64,000 nucleotides of DNA. It comes from Acidobacteria subdivision 2 bacterium RH1 MAG20 (GTDB lineage Bacteria; Acidobacteriota; Terriglobia; Terriglobales; Acidobacteriaceae). Of this stretch, positions 45,740 to 53,913 are shown one piece after another. The position numbers were made by a program, and so were the translations under genes. The first letter of the stretch is position 1. Each line of letters starts with the position of its first letter. The stretch spans positions 1-64,000 of the forward strand of contig NFUO01000280.1 in NCBI GenBank assembly GCA_002197545.1. The letters are read 5' to 3'. The notes under the pieces were generated by a model. The model searched no databases. It saw nothing but the letters and a program-made list of their open reading frames with translations, and was not told the origin of the DNA.

Positions 45740-46390
45740 TTACCGCGTTGCGAGTCCGGCCGATAGGTGAAAAAGGAAATCGAGGCCCCGCTGCTGCATC
45801 TCCTGCTCAAAGGCGGCGTGATTGAGATACTGAATGGCCTGCATTCCGGCGGCTTGGGCAGCTTCGATGTTTTCCTGCCTGTCATCGATGAAGAGAATGT
45901 TGGCCGGGGCAGTGGCGAGGCCCTCAGCGGCGCAGTGGTAGATGGCGGCTTCAGGCTTGGCCAGCTTCAGGGTGTGGGACCAGGTGCAGTGGTCGAAGCC
46001 GCTGATCCAGTCGAACTTTGCGATGAGTCCGTCGGCCATGGCGTCGCCGATGTTGGAGAGGATGCCGGTGCGGATGCCGGCGCGCTGCAGGCGCTGTGCC
46101 CACTCAACCATAGGAAGGTTGAGGCGGGACCAGAGTTCTGTGTCGGCGGCAATCAGGGCAGCGATCTGGGCTGAGGTGAAGCTGGTTTGGGAACCGGCGG
46201 CGACACTTTGCCAGTAGGTTTGGCCGGTGAGGATGCCACGGTCGTAGGCGTGGCGGTGGGCCCAGTATTCGCGATCGAGGTCGGCGTCGCTGAGGCCGCT
46301 GATTGCGAGGATCTGTTGCCAGACGGCCGGGTCGGCGGGCAGAGAGAGCACCTGACCGAAGTCGAAGAGGACTGCTTTGATTGAGTTCAT
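45740..46390 (-). CDS. HAD-superfamily hydrolase (YihX-like)
   Basis: A 216-residue HAD subfamily IA enzyme. Motif I VLFDFGQVLSLP (nucleophile Asp, second acid replaced by Gly as in several FDxG members), motif II GILSNIGDAM, Lys in KLAKPEAAIY, and motif IV FIDDRQENIEAA. Probably dephosphorylates a small sugar phosphate or mononucleotide. ATG 46390. Divergent from the aminotransferase gene by 51 bp. Confidence 0.9.
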   Translation of the reverse strand: MNSIKAVLFDFGQVLSLPADPAVWQQILAISGLSDADLDREYWAHRHAYDRGILTGQTYWQSVAAGSQTSFTSAQIAALIAADTELWSRLNLPMVEWAQRLQRAGIRTGILSNIGDAMADGLIAKFDWISGFDHCTWSHTLKLAKPEAAIYHCAAEGLATAPANILFIDDRQENIEAAQAAGMQAIQYLNHAAFEQEMQQRGLDFLFHLSAGLATR

Positions 46391-46441
46391 AGGTTGAGTG
46401 GTTATTGTAGGGGATGAATACTAAGCGATTAGCATAGTTGG

Positions 46442-47617
46442 GTGAGCTTTCGGTTTTCTTTGCGTACGGGATGGGATGTCGGAGAGAGCGGCTTTGCGGC
46501 TGCTATCCGGGAGGCCCGGACGTCAGGTCGCAGACTGTATGACCTAACTATTTCAAATCCAACTGTTTGCGGGTTTGAATATGATATTGCGGCTGTTTTG
46601 ACTCCGCTAAATACTTCAAGGGCTATGGTTTATGATCCCGACCCACAGGGAATGCGATCGGCGCGGGAGATCGTGGCGGGGTATTACCGCGGACATGGGG
46701 CCGTGGTTGATCCTAATGCGTTGGTGCTGACTACGAGTACAAGCGAGGGGTATGGATATCTGTTTCGACTGCTCTGCGATGCGGGCGATGAGGCTCTGGT
46801 GGCGCAGCCCAGCTATCCGCTGTTTGATTTTCTGGCTGATCTTGAGGATGTGAAGTTGCGGCCTTATCCGCTGTTTTATGACTATGGATGGTGGATTGAT
46901 TTTGCGGAACTGGAGCGGCGGATTGGGCCACGGACGCGGGCGATTGTGGTGGTGCATCCGAATAACCCGACGGGACATGGGACGAAGGTAGCGGAGCGAC
47001 AGAGGTTGCAGGAGATTTGTGTCCGAAATGGGCTGGCCTTGATTGTGGATGAGGTCTTTCTGGACTATTCGCTGGCGCGGGCTGACTCGGAGGAGCTAGT
47101 CAGCTTTGCAGTGGGGCCGCACCCGGTTTTGACTTTTGTGTTGAGTGGGATGAGCAAAATTGCCGGGCTTCCTCAGATGAAGGCAGCGTGGATTGCCGGG
47201 TTTGGACCAGAGGTGATTCGGCAGGAGGCGATGGGACGGCTGGAGGTGATTGCAGACACTTTTCTGTCGATGAATGCTCCGGTCCAGTTGGCCTTGCCGT
47301 CGTGGCTGGAGGGACGGAAGGGAATTCAGGAGCAGATCCGGGAACGGGTGAGGGTGAACCTGGCCTGCGCCGAGGGGAGTGGGGTGGAGGTGTTTCGGAT
47401 GGAGGCTGGATGGAGCGCGATTCTTCGGCTGCCGAGGGTGAAGGAGTGTGAGGATGTGGCTGAGGAGTTGTTGAAGGAGCATGGGGTGGTGGTTCATCCG
47501 GGGACGTTTTACGGGATCGCGGACGAAGGACGGATCGTAGTGAGTTTGATTGGCCCGAGGAATGAGTTTGCTGTGGGGATGGAGAGGATTGCGACCTTCT
47601 CAAAGGGAATCAAATAA
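46442..47617 (+). CDS. Class I/II PLP-dependent aminotransferase
   Basis: A 391-residue fold-type I aminotransferase. PLP contacts: TTSTSEGYGYLFRLLCD, HPNNPTGHGTK, DEVFLDYS, and the Schiff-base Lys in VLSGMSKIAGLPQMKAAWIA. C-terminal Arg in FYGIADEGRIVVSL binds the substrate carboxylate. Substrate specificity not determined. GTG start at 46442 without a clear Shine-Dalgarno; no in-frame ATG before the conserved WDVGESGFAAAIREARTSG region. Confidence 0.9.
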   Translation: MSFRFSLRTGWDVGESGFAAAIREARTSGRRLYDLTISNPTVCGFEYDIAAVLTPLNTSRAMVYDPDPQGMRSAREIVAGYYRGHGAVVDPNALVLTTSTSEGYGYLFRLLCDAGDEALVAQPSYPLFDFLADLEDVKLRPYPLFYDYGWWIDFAELERRIGPRTRAIVVVHPNNPTGHGTKVAERQRLQEICVRNGLALIVDEVFLDYSLARADSEELVSFAVGPHPVLTFVLSGMSKIAGLPQMKAAWIAGFGPEVIRQEAMGRLEVIADTFLSMNAPVQLALPSWLEGRKGIQEQIRERVRVNLACAEGSGVEVFRMEAGWSAILRLPRVKECEDVAEELLKEHGVVVHPGTFYGIADEGRIVVSLIGPRNEFAVGMERIATFSKGIK

Positions 47618-47678
47618 GTAAATAGTTCATGGGGTGCCTATCATGTACCAAATTAGGTATGCGCGGCTAACTCATTCA

Positions 47679-48305
47679 TTATTGAAGAAATGGGTTCGAT
47701 TCTCTTTCGACTCCAATGGAGGTCTTTGGGCCGTGGCCGGGTATGACGGTGACCTCGTCGGGGAGGGTGAGGAGGGAGTCATGGATGGATTGGATGAGCT
47801 TCCGGGTGTTGCCTCCGGGGAGGTCGGTGCGGCCTACAGAGCCAGCGAAGAGGGTGTCCCCGGCGAGGAGCAGGGTTTGCTGGGAGAGATAGAGGCAGAC
47901 GCTGCCCTCGGTGTGGCCGGGGGTGTGGAGGATGGAGCCAGTTAGTCCGGCGATGGAGATGACCTGGCCGTCTTCGAGGTTGGCGTCGGGAGGGGCAACT
48001 TCTGGAGTGGGAATGCCGAGCCATCCTGCCTGAATGTCCATCATTTTGACCAGAGGCAGATCGTTCTGGTTGTATAGAATGGGCGCTCCGGTGAGGCGCT
48101 TGAGGTGCTGGGCTCCGGCGATGTGGTCGATATGGGCGTGGGTGACGATAATCTGTTTGACGGTGAGCTGATGCTGCTCGAGGGTGCTGACGATGCGGGA
48201 GATGTCGTCGCCGGGGTCGACTACGATGACCTCGCGAGAGGCTTCGTCGCCGAGGATGGAGCAGTTGCACTGGAGAGGACCGACGATAAGGATTTCGTGG
48301 ATCAT
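47679..48305 (-). CDS. MBL-fold metallo-hydrolase (glyoxalase II-like)
   Basis: A 208-residue zinc hydrolase. THAHIDHIAG, HTPGHTEGSVCLYL, AGDTLFAGSVGRTDLPGGNT and PGHGPKTSIGVERESNPFL give the full binuclear site. This type includes hydroxyacylglutathione hydrolase and related thioesterases; without the C-terminal glutathione domain it is best called glyoxalase II-like. ATG 48305. Next to repeat elements A and B. Confidence 0.92.
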   Translation of the reverse strand: MIHEILIVGPLQCNCSILGDEASREVIVVDPGDDISRIVSTLEQHQLTVKQIIVTHAHIDHIAGAQHLKRLTGAPILYNQNDLPLVKMMDIQAGWLGIPTPEVAPPDANLEDGQVISIAGLTGSILHTPGHTEGSVCLYLSQQTLLLAGDTLFAGSVGRTDLPGGNTRKLIQSIHDSLLTLPDEVTVIPGHGPKTSIGVERESNPFLQ

Positions 48306-48322
48306 GGGTTAAAGACTAAAGG

Positions 48323-48355
48323 CTTAACACGGATTTACACCGATGAGGCGGATTA
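48323..48355. repeat. Dispersed repeat B (AACACGGATTT type), copy 2
   Basis: CTTAACACGGATTTACACCG followed by ATGAGGCGGATTA; matches 26071-26105 in order and spacing. It lies directly upstream of repeat A copy 2 in a 237-bp spacer between the MBL hydrolase and secG. Confidence 0.5.
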
Positions 48356-48369
48356 AAAACAGACAACAA

Positions 48370-48439
48370 GCGAAATACAGGGGTCTCTCTACTCCGCAGC
48401 GGATGGTGAAACTGTCCACTGCTTCGGTCGAGATGACGA
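48370..48439. repeat. Dispersed intergenic repeat A, copy 2
   Basis: About 70 bp aligned to 16313-16381: same order of ATACA-GGGTCTC, CGCAGCG, GGTGAAACTGTCCACTGCTT and CGGTCGAGATGACG. The hairpin (GCAGCGGA / TCCACTGC) is kept with one mismatch although the arms differ in sequence from copy 1, which suggests that the fold is what is conserved. This and repeat B fill most of the 237-bp spacer. Confidence 0.6.
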
Positions 48440-48542
48440 TGCTTGGAGGGTGAGATGAGGGACTGGGATAAATGTCAGAAGAGCAACAGCATGAAAAAAG
48501 CGCAAGCCGCTGGGCCTGCGCCTTTGATCCTAAAAGGGGAGC

Positions 48543-48839
48543 TTACTTCTTGGGTGTAGTCTGGGTTGCGGGATGGCCTGCGCCGGAAAGGACGGAGTGG
48601 TCTCCGCTGCTGCGGGAGAGCATGACCGTAAGGGTAATGGAGGTGACCATGAAGATGACTGCGGACCAGGAGGTGAGCTTGGTGAGGAGGGTGGTTGCGC
48701 CACGGGGACCAAAGGCCGTCTGCGAACCCTGGCCGCCGAAGGCTCCGGCGAGATCAGCAGAGCTTCCCTGTTGCAGGAGAATGATGCCGACGAGGAAGAA
48801 CGAGACGATGATGTGAATGACAAGGACGAAATAGAGCAT
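48543..48839 (-). CDS. secG: Preprotein translocase subunit SecG
   Basis: A 98-residue inner-membrane protein with two helices (FVLVIHIIVSFFLVGIILL and WSAVIFMVTSITLTVML) and the conserved loop QQGSSADLAGAFGGQGSQT FGPRG. SecG assists SecYEG-dependent export. ATG 48839. Followed upstream in genome order by a leucine tRNA gene, as is common. Confidence 0.95.
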   Translation of the reverse strand: MLYFVLVIHIIVSFFLVGIILLQQGSSADLAGAFGGQGSQTAFGPRGATTLLTKLTSWSAVIFMVTSITLTVMLSRSSGDHSVLSGAGHPATQTTPKK

Positions 48840-48880
48840 GGGAGTAGCTTTACGACCTTCTTAAGCCAGAATGTTTGGAT

Positions 48881-48965
48881 TGGTGCGGAGGAGGGGACTT
48901 GAACCCCTATGCCTTGCGGCGCTAGCACCTCAAGCTAGTGCGTCTGCCAATTTCGCCACCTCCGC
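48881..48965 (-). tRNA. tRNA-Leu (GAG anticodon)
   Basis: Reverse complement begins GCGGAGGTGGCGAAATTGGC and folds as a cloverleaf: acceptor GCGGAGG (48965-48959) with CCTCCGC (48891-48885), anticodon stem CTAGC/GCTAG around loop TTGAGGT (anticodon GAG), a long variable arm typical of leucine tRNAs, T arm GGGGTTCAAGTCCCC, discriminator A and an encoded 3' CCA (48883-48881). Reads CUC/CUU codons. Confidence 0.97.
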
Positions 48966-49161
48966 ATTGTTCTCTTACGCTTGAAAGCGAGAGGTGCGGT
49001 GAGCAATCCGAAGCCTAGTATAACATCCCGTTTGAGTTGAGCGGGTGGAGGAAATGCACAAGATCAGGTGCATGATTTTTGGGACGGTCTACTCTTTCCG
49101 GGCCTCGGTTTCTGCCTTTAGGACTATGAATGAGTACGTTTTCTGTAGATGTCAGGCCGCA

Positions 49162-49203
49162 CGCCGAACCCCATGTCTCAGAAGCGGGACATGGGGTTCG
49201 GCG
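49162..49203. repeat. Palindromic repeat C, copy 2 (16-bp stem)
   Basis: CGCCGAACCCCATGTC (49162-49177) and GACATGGGGTTCGGCG (49188-49203) are exact complements with a 10-nt loop. The core CCCCATGTC and GGGACATGGGG match copy 1 at 33301. It ends one base before the stop codon of the radical SAM gene and so sits at its 3' end; it may act as a terminator or mRNA-stabilising element. Confidence 0.65.
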
Positions 49204-50895
49204 CTATGGGAGGACAGCGAATGGGCTCGTCTTGTCGTGCTGCTCACTGAGAAATGCGGGACGCGGCGCATTGGATGAAAAGTCCAGTTCCCAGATGGGT
49301 GACTGCAACTCTGGCATGGGCTTTGCCTGAAAGAGTTTTTTGCACTGTCCGGCCGTCCACCGCGCCCATTTCTTTGACTTCTTTTTGCGCGCGCTGTCAG
49401 TGGAGATTCCAGTGCCCGCGTACATCTGCCGGTAGAGCTTCGACAGGAACATGAAAGCGATTCGCGCCCGCAGAGTGGGTGTACAGGCTGACCGTTGCCA
49501 GATGGCGCTCCAGTTGTAAAACCGGTCCCAGACTCTTTGTGTTCGTTCTCGAATTTCATCCGAACTCATCGACGGATGCGGCGTGAACATCTTTGGACGC
49601 ACGGCGATTGGAATCAGCCAGTAGCGTGTTATGGGCACATCGCCTACCAGCGTGGGATGCTCCGCCTGCTCCTTCTCCCAGCGGATGAAATCCACGGTTC
49701 CAGGGAATGGCGTCATCATGACGAATTGAGCGAAGGTCACGCCGGCGTTCAGAGCCATCTCCACGGTCGCGTCGAAGGTTGCCGGTTTGTCGGTTGGCAA
49801 GCCGAAGATGAACGACCCAAGCACATGTACGCCGTGCTGCTTGAACGTCTGCAATTGTTTTGCGAGCGCCTCGCCCGAGTAGTTGAAATCCTTGAAGACG
49901 GCCTTGAGGCCCTCCGGCGTTACGGCTTCGACGCCAACTAAAGCGCCTTTGATGTTGGCCTTGCGCATGGCGTCGAGATATTCGCCGTCCTCGCCTGCCT
50001 CCATCGTGATCTGGGTGAAGAACACCATGTCCTTTGGCAGCTTCGCCAACTCTTCCATCAGGCGGAAGCGCTCTGCCCGAATACTTGTCAGTTCTTCAAG
50101 TCTGGCGATGTTATTCTGCTCCCGCGCTAACCGCAGATCGGTCAAGGTGACAGGATAGAAGTTGTCATCGGCGAGAGCGATGAAGCGAAAGCCGATGCGC
50201 CGCAGAGCGACGATCTCGTCGATCACTTTTTGAAACTGCCTCTGTCGGGGTTTCTGACCGTCGGTGCGCCAGACGCTGCAGAAGGAGCAGTGCTTGGGGC
50301 ATCCGCGAGTGGTTTGGACTGACGCCCACATGTATTTATCGCGCGGTATAAGATCCCATCGCGCGGGAAGAAACTCGCTGCCTTCGAGACGACCCCCCTC
50401 ATAGATCGTGCCTGGCGTGCCTGCGAGGCAATCGGTGACGACTTTGCTCCAAACGAGGTCGCCGTCGCCCTTCACGACACAGTGCGCCTGACCGCGTTCA
50501 AAGGACTCTTCGGGAAAGAGTGTTGCGTGGATGCCGCCGTAGATGACCCAGGCGCCACGTTCCCGCGCCATGCGCCCGACCTCGTATCCGCGCAGGGCGT
50601 TGCCGGTGTGCACGCTGATGCCGACGATGTCGCCGGGGGAGATGGTCTCCGGCACAATCTGCTCAAGAGATTCATCTACAAGGATGGGATCTCCGGCTGT
50701 GCGTGGGGTTGCGGCTGCCAGAACAAAGAGCCATCGCGGCGTGATAACCGCCGTTCCAAAAGAATTGTCGCTGGGATTAATGAGATGAACGCTAATTGGT
50801 AGAGCCTTTCCTCGTTCGAGTACTGTGGCTTCCCGATCAGTTCGCGCAGACCAGGCCGCATTGGTTATTGTGCTTCCGGTTCGCCAGGGCGGCAC
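49204..50895 (-). CDS. B12-binding-domain radical SAM protein
   Basis: A 563-residue radical SAM enzyme. N-terminal ~170 residues form a cobalamin-binding Rossmann domain (VHLINPSDNSFGTAV, GDIVGISVHTGNALRGYEVG, VIYGGIHATLFPEE). The catalytic domain has the CxxxCxxC cluster in TTRGCPKHCSFCSVWR (near residue 210). Members methylate unactivated carbons or are uncharacterised; hopanoid-methylase-like roles (HpnP/HpnR) are possible but not shown. GTG start at 50895; no better in-frame start exists. C-terminal tail is basic, then Pro/Phe-rich. It depends on B12, which links it to the riboswitch. Confidence 0.85.
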   Translation of the reverse strand: MPPWRTGSTITNAAWSARTDREATVLERGKALPISVHLINPSDNSFGTAVITPRWLFVLAAATPRTAGDPILVDESLEQIVPETISPGDIVGISVHTGNALRGYEVGRMARERGAWVIYGGIHATLFPEESFERGQAHCVVKGDGDLVWSKVVTDCLAGTPGTIYEGGRLEGSEFLPARWDLIPRDKYMWASVQTTRGCPKHCSFCSVWRTDGQKPRQRQFQKVIDEIVALRRIGFRFIALADDNFYPVTLTDLRLAREQNNIARLEELTSIRAERFRLMEELAKLPKDMVFFTQITMEAGEDGEYLDAMRKANIKGALVGVEAVTPEGLKAVFKDFNYSGEALAKQLQTFKQHGVHVLGSFIFGLPTDKPATFDATVEMALNAGVTFAQFVMMTPFPGTVDFIRWEKEQAEHPTLVGDVPITRYWLIPIAVRPKMFTPHPSMSSDEIRERTQRVWDRFYNWSAIWQRSACTPTLRARIAFMFLSKLYRQMYAGTGISTDSARKKKSKKWARWTAGQCKKLFQAKPMPELQSPIWELDFSSNAPRPAFLSEQHDKTSPFAVLP

Positions 50896-50996
50896 GGCTC
50901 TCTTTGATCGTTGACGACGGTTCTGCGGGGAACAACCCCTGCGAACGCCCTATCCCGAATAATACAGCTAAATGAGATGACTGTCTGGCACGGGTT

Positions 50997-51018
50997 GTTG
51001 CCAGCGTAAATGGGCAAC
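50997..51018. promoter_or_regulatory. Inverted repeats upstream of TonB receptor gene
   Basis: GTTGCC (50997-51002) and GGCAAC (51013-51018), nested with GGTTGTT and AACAACC further out. Part of the 287-bp upstream spacer of the receptor gene. Could be an operator for a carbohydrate-type regulator; nothing in the window identifies one. Confidence 0.3.
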
Positions 51019-51182
51019 GGGAACAACCTGTTCAAACTGGCCATGTCACAAACGATTCATGCTGCGTTGACCGAACTGCAACATTGGACAGCGATGCTGA
51101 AGGCTCACCGGCATTTGACTCGCACCGCAAGATAGCGGTGGCAGAGCAGAAACCATTTCGTTGGATAACCTTGGAGGCTTAT

Positions 51183-53801
51183 TTGTCGACGCGCCGATTT
51201 GTTCTTTGCATGTTTCTTGTTTTGTGTACCGTGGTGTCTGCCAAGGCCGCAGATTCGGCAGGCATTAGCGGAAGAGTGATGGACACAACAGGCGCGCTGG
51301 TGGTGGGCGCGGATGTTACCGCGACAAACCTTCTTACCGGCGTTGCGACGCACACTGTAAGCGATGTCGACGGGGCCTATTCATTGAATGGATTGCCCGC
51401 CGGCCGATACAAACTCGTTGTATCCAAGGGCGGATTCAGTACCTTCCGCCAGGACAACCTGCAACTGGGCAACGGCCAGATCGTCACGACAACAGTGACG
51501 ATGCAGATTACGACGGTGGGTTCGACCGTCAATGTCTACAGCGACCTGCCGGGCGCAACCGCGCAACCAACGCAGCAGGACGTTTTTGAGTCGAACCAGT
51601 CAATTCGCGTGCTTGACCGCAAACAGATGGATGCAGCAGGGCCTGTGGCTGGCGCGGCCCAGGTCGTCGCTTTGACACCGGGCGCGAATGTGACAGGTTA
51701 CGGAAATACGGGAGCGACGAAGTACACCGTTGGTATTAACGGCGTGAGCCAAGGCTGGGGCGGCTACGGCGGTTATACCGGCGGCGGAGCACTGGCGATT
51801 ACATTCGATGGCGTGCCAGTGGTCGATCCCGCGACTAACTTGTGGCAGTCGCCGACAATTCCTGAGACGTTCATGATTCAGAATACAAACGTGACGTATG
51901 GCCCTGGCGATCCGGCGAGTCGTTGGTATAACAATGTCGGCGGCATGATAGAGTTCACGCCAGTGCAGCCCACGTCGCGGCCCCATGCGGACATTTCGGC
52001 CACCTACGGGAGTTTCAATCAGAAGGATTTCGCAGCGAACCTGACGAGCGGCATCTATCACGGATGGTCTGGAGTGCTGGCGGCGGGCGTTGGGAGCGGG
52101 GACGATTTTCGGACCGCGCCGGATGGGTTTAAGAACCCTGCTAAAGACGTCGCCGTGTTCAGCAAGGGGATCAAGAATTATCAGGACAACACCTTTGAGG
52201 TTGGCGGCTACTACGCCCATGGGGCAGGGTATCGTTCGCAGGTGATTCCGATTGCAACAAATGCTCTGATTACGATCGATGGCCAGCCGGGCGGTAAAGT
52301 TTACAGCCAGAAGGATTCCGGCTATTACAGCACACTGCCGTATGCCAGCTATAACAAATACGACACGAATGAGATGGGTCTCGTCTATGGGCGAGAGCAC
52401 ATTCATCTCGATCCGACGACCAATCTTGAAAATCTGTCGTGGTACATGCACATCGCTCGGACACATTATCGCGTCAACGATGTGTTTCAGATTGGGCCGC
52501 AGGAACGGGAGTGGAACAATCCGCATACGGAGACGATAGGAGACAAACTCCTACTGACGAAGCGTATTCCTTTCAATACGGTCACGGTTGGAGGGTATTA
52601 CCTTCATGCCCTGTATAACAGCCGTAACAATTTTTACAGCCCGGACTTTGGAGGCGCCAAGCGCATCGTGAACCTGGGCGGTAAGATTCGCTCGTCTTAC
52701 TTCAGTCAGGATGATTTTGCGATTACTGTGCAAGACGAGATTCGGTTGAATTCTATCGTAAGCATCACGCCGGGTATCCGGTATGTTGGATTTACGACTG
52801 GATTTTCAACCGGGGCACAACAAGATTTCATACTTGCCCCAACAGTTGTGCTGAGCACCGCTTGCCGGTATATTGCCGGGACCGGATCTGCAGGAAACGC
52901 GAATAATCAGGGAGCCTGCCCGGATAACCGGCAAAATCGCAGCGGTGTCGAGCCGTCGGTGAATGCGACCGTTCGCGCACTGCCCTGGCTGTCGTTGTAT
53001 GGCGGCTTTACTGAGGCGCTGCGCTCGCCACAGGTTGGGGGCGGCGGGGGTCTGTTCCAGAGCGTTGATCCGGCCAGCTATCATCTGTCCCGTCAGACGT
53101 ACTACCAGGCGGGATTCAAGATCCATCAGGAGGGAACAGGCGCGTTGAACAGCATGTTGCTGGGCGCGGCCTACTATCATCAGAACTGGGCGAAGCAGGA
53201 ACTGGATACCACGCTGTCAAATGGCGATACTGTCTCCGCCAACGGGACTTCGAGCTATCAAGGTTTCAATGCTTATTTCGACGACGATCCGATTGCGAAA
53301 CTCCATGTCTTCGCCAACATGAACGTGGAGAGCGCGAAGTATACGGATTATGTGACGGTTCCGGCTGCGGGAACGGTGCCCGCGCTGAGCTTCAATGGGC
53401 TGCCGGTGCCTTATGTTCCTAACTCGACGGTGAATGCCGGCGCGTACTATGACTTCAAGCCCGAAGGCTTTGTCCGTATACAGCCGATGGCGTCGTTCCA
53501 GTATCTTGGATCGCAGCACATCTTCGACAATAACGCGCAGCCGCAACCTATCCCCAGTAGCCGGACGATGCCGGGATATGGAACGCTGAACCTTGGGCTC
53601 AAGGTGCCTGCAAGATTTCTGGAGTTCAACGTGAATGCGCTGAACGTATTGAACAGAAAGTACAGCATCTATCAGTACATTTCGTCCGGCGGCTACTTCG
53701 GAACGGCAGGCAACGGAACACCGGATCAGAGCAGCGGGTATTTGCTGGCTTATCCAGGGGCTCCAGTCTCCGTGTATGGTGGAGTTGTCGCTCACTTCTA
53801 A
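51183..53801 (+). CDS. TonB-dependent receptor with carboxypeptidase-regulatory N-terminal domain
   Basis: An 872-residue outer-membrane receptor. The frame opens at 51084, but TTG 51183 has a strong GGAGG six bases upstream and starts a signal peptide (RRFVLCMFLVLCTVVSAKAA). Next: an Ig-like domain (GISGRVMDTTGALVVGADVT, SVNGLPAGRYKLVV-like strand), then a plug (SNQSIRVLDRKQMDAAGPV, TPGANVTGYG, YGPGDPASRWYNNVGGMIEF), then a 22-strand barrel with aromatic-rich strands, ending in VYGGVVAHF. Family includes many acidobacterial receptors for carbohydrates or siderophores; ligand unknown. A strong terminator follows. Confidence 0.92.
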   Translation: MSTRRFVLCMFLVLCTVVSAKAADSAGISGRVMDTTGALVVGADVTATNLLTGVATHTVSDVDGAYSLNGLPAGRYKLVVSKGGFSTFRQDNLQLGNGQIVTTTVTMQITTVGSTVNVYSDLPGATAQPTQQDVFESNQSIRVLDRKQMDAAGPVAGAAQVVALTPGANVTGYGNTGATKYTVGINGVSQGWGGYGGYTGGGALAITFDGVPVVDPATNLWQSPTIPETFMIQNTNVTYGPGDPASRWYNNVGGMIEFTPVQPTSRPHADISATYGSFNQKDFAANLTSGIYHGWSGVLAAGVGSGDDFRTAPDGFKNPAKDVAVFSKGIKNYQDNTFEVGGYYAHGAGYRSQVIPIATNALITIDGQPGGKVYSQKDSGYYSTLPYASYNKYDTNEMGLVYGREHIHLDPTTNLENLSWYMHIARTHYRVNDVFQIGPQEREWNNPHTETIGDKLLLTKRIPFNTVTVGGYYLHALYNSRNNFYSPDFGGAKRIVNLGGKIRSSYFSQDDFAITVQDEIRLNSIVSITPGIRYVGFTTGFSTGAQQDFILAPTVVLSTACRYIAGTGSAGNANNQGACPDNRQNRSGVEPSVNATVRALPWLSLYGGFTEALRSPQVGGGGGLFQSVDPASYHLSRQTYYQAGFKIHQEGTGALNSMLLGAAYYHQNWAKQELDTTLSNGDTVSANGTSSYQGFNAYFDDDPIAKLHVFANMNVESAKYTDYVTVPAAGTVPALSFNGLPVPYVPNSTVNAGAYYDFKPEGFVRIQPMASFQYLGSQHIFDNNAQPQPIPSSRTMPGYGTLNLGLKVPARFLEFNVNALNVLNRKYSIYQYISSGGYFGTAGNGTPDQSSGYLLAYPGAPVSVYGGVVAHF

Positions 53802-53835
53802 ACTGAAGCAGAGAGTTTGAACACGCTCAAAATAG

Positions 53836-53871
53836 ATCAGGGAACCCTTTGGCGGGTTCCCTGATTGTTTT
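53836..53871 (+). terminator. Intrinsic terminator after TonB receptor
   Basis: ATCAGGGAACCC (53836-53847) and GGGTTCCCTGAT (53854-53865), 6-nt loop, followed by TGTTTT. The 12-bp perfect stem also ends the leftward decarboxylase transcript region. Confidence 0.9.
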
Positions 53872-53913
53872 GACTAAGGCAAAAGATTGTCTGCGCTCTG
53901 CGATTTCCGGCGA

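Noticed and set aside
50985..51000. TGGCACG...TTGC sigma-54-like element before the TonB receptor gene
   Set aside because: GG to GC distance is one base too long for sigma-54, which is strict; it more likely belongs to the inverted repeats there.
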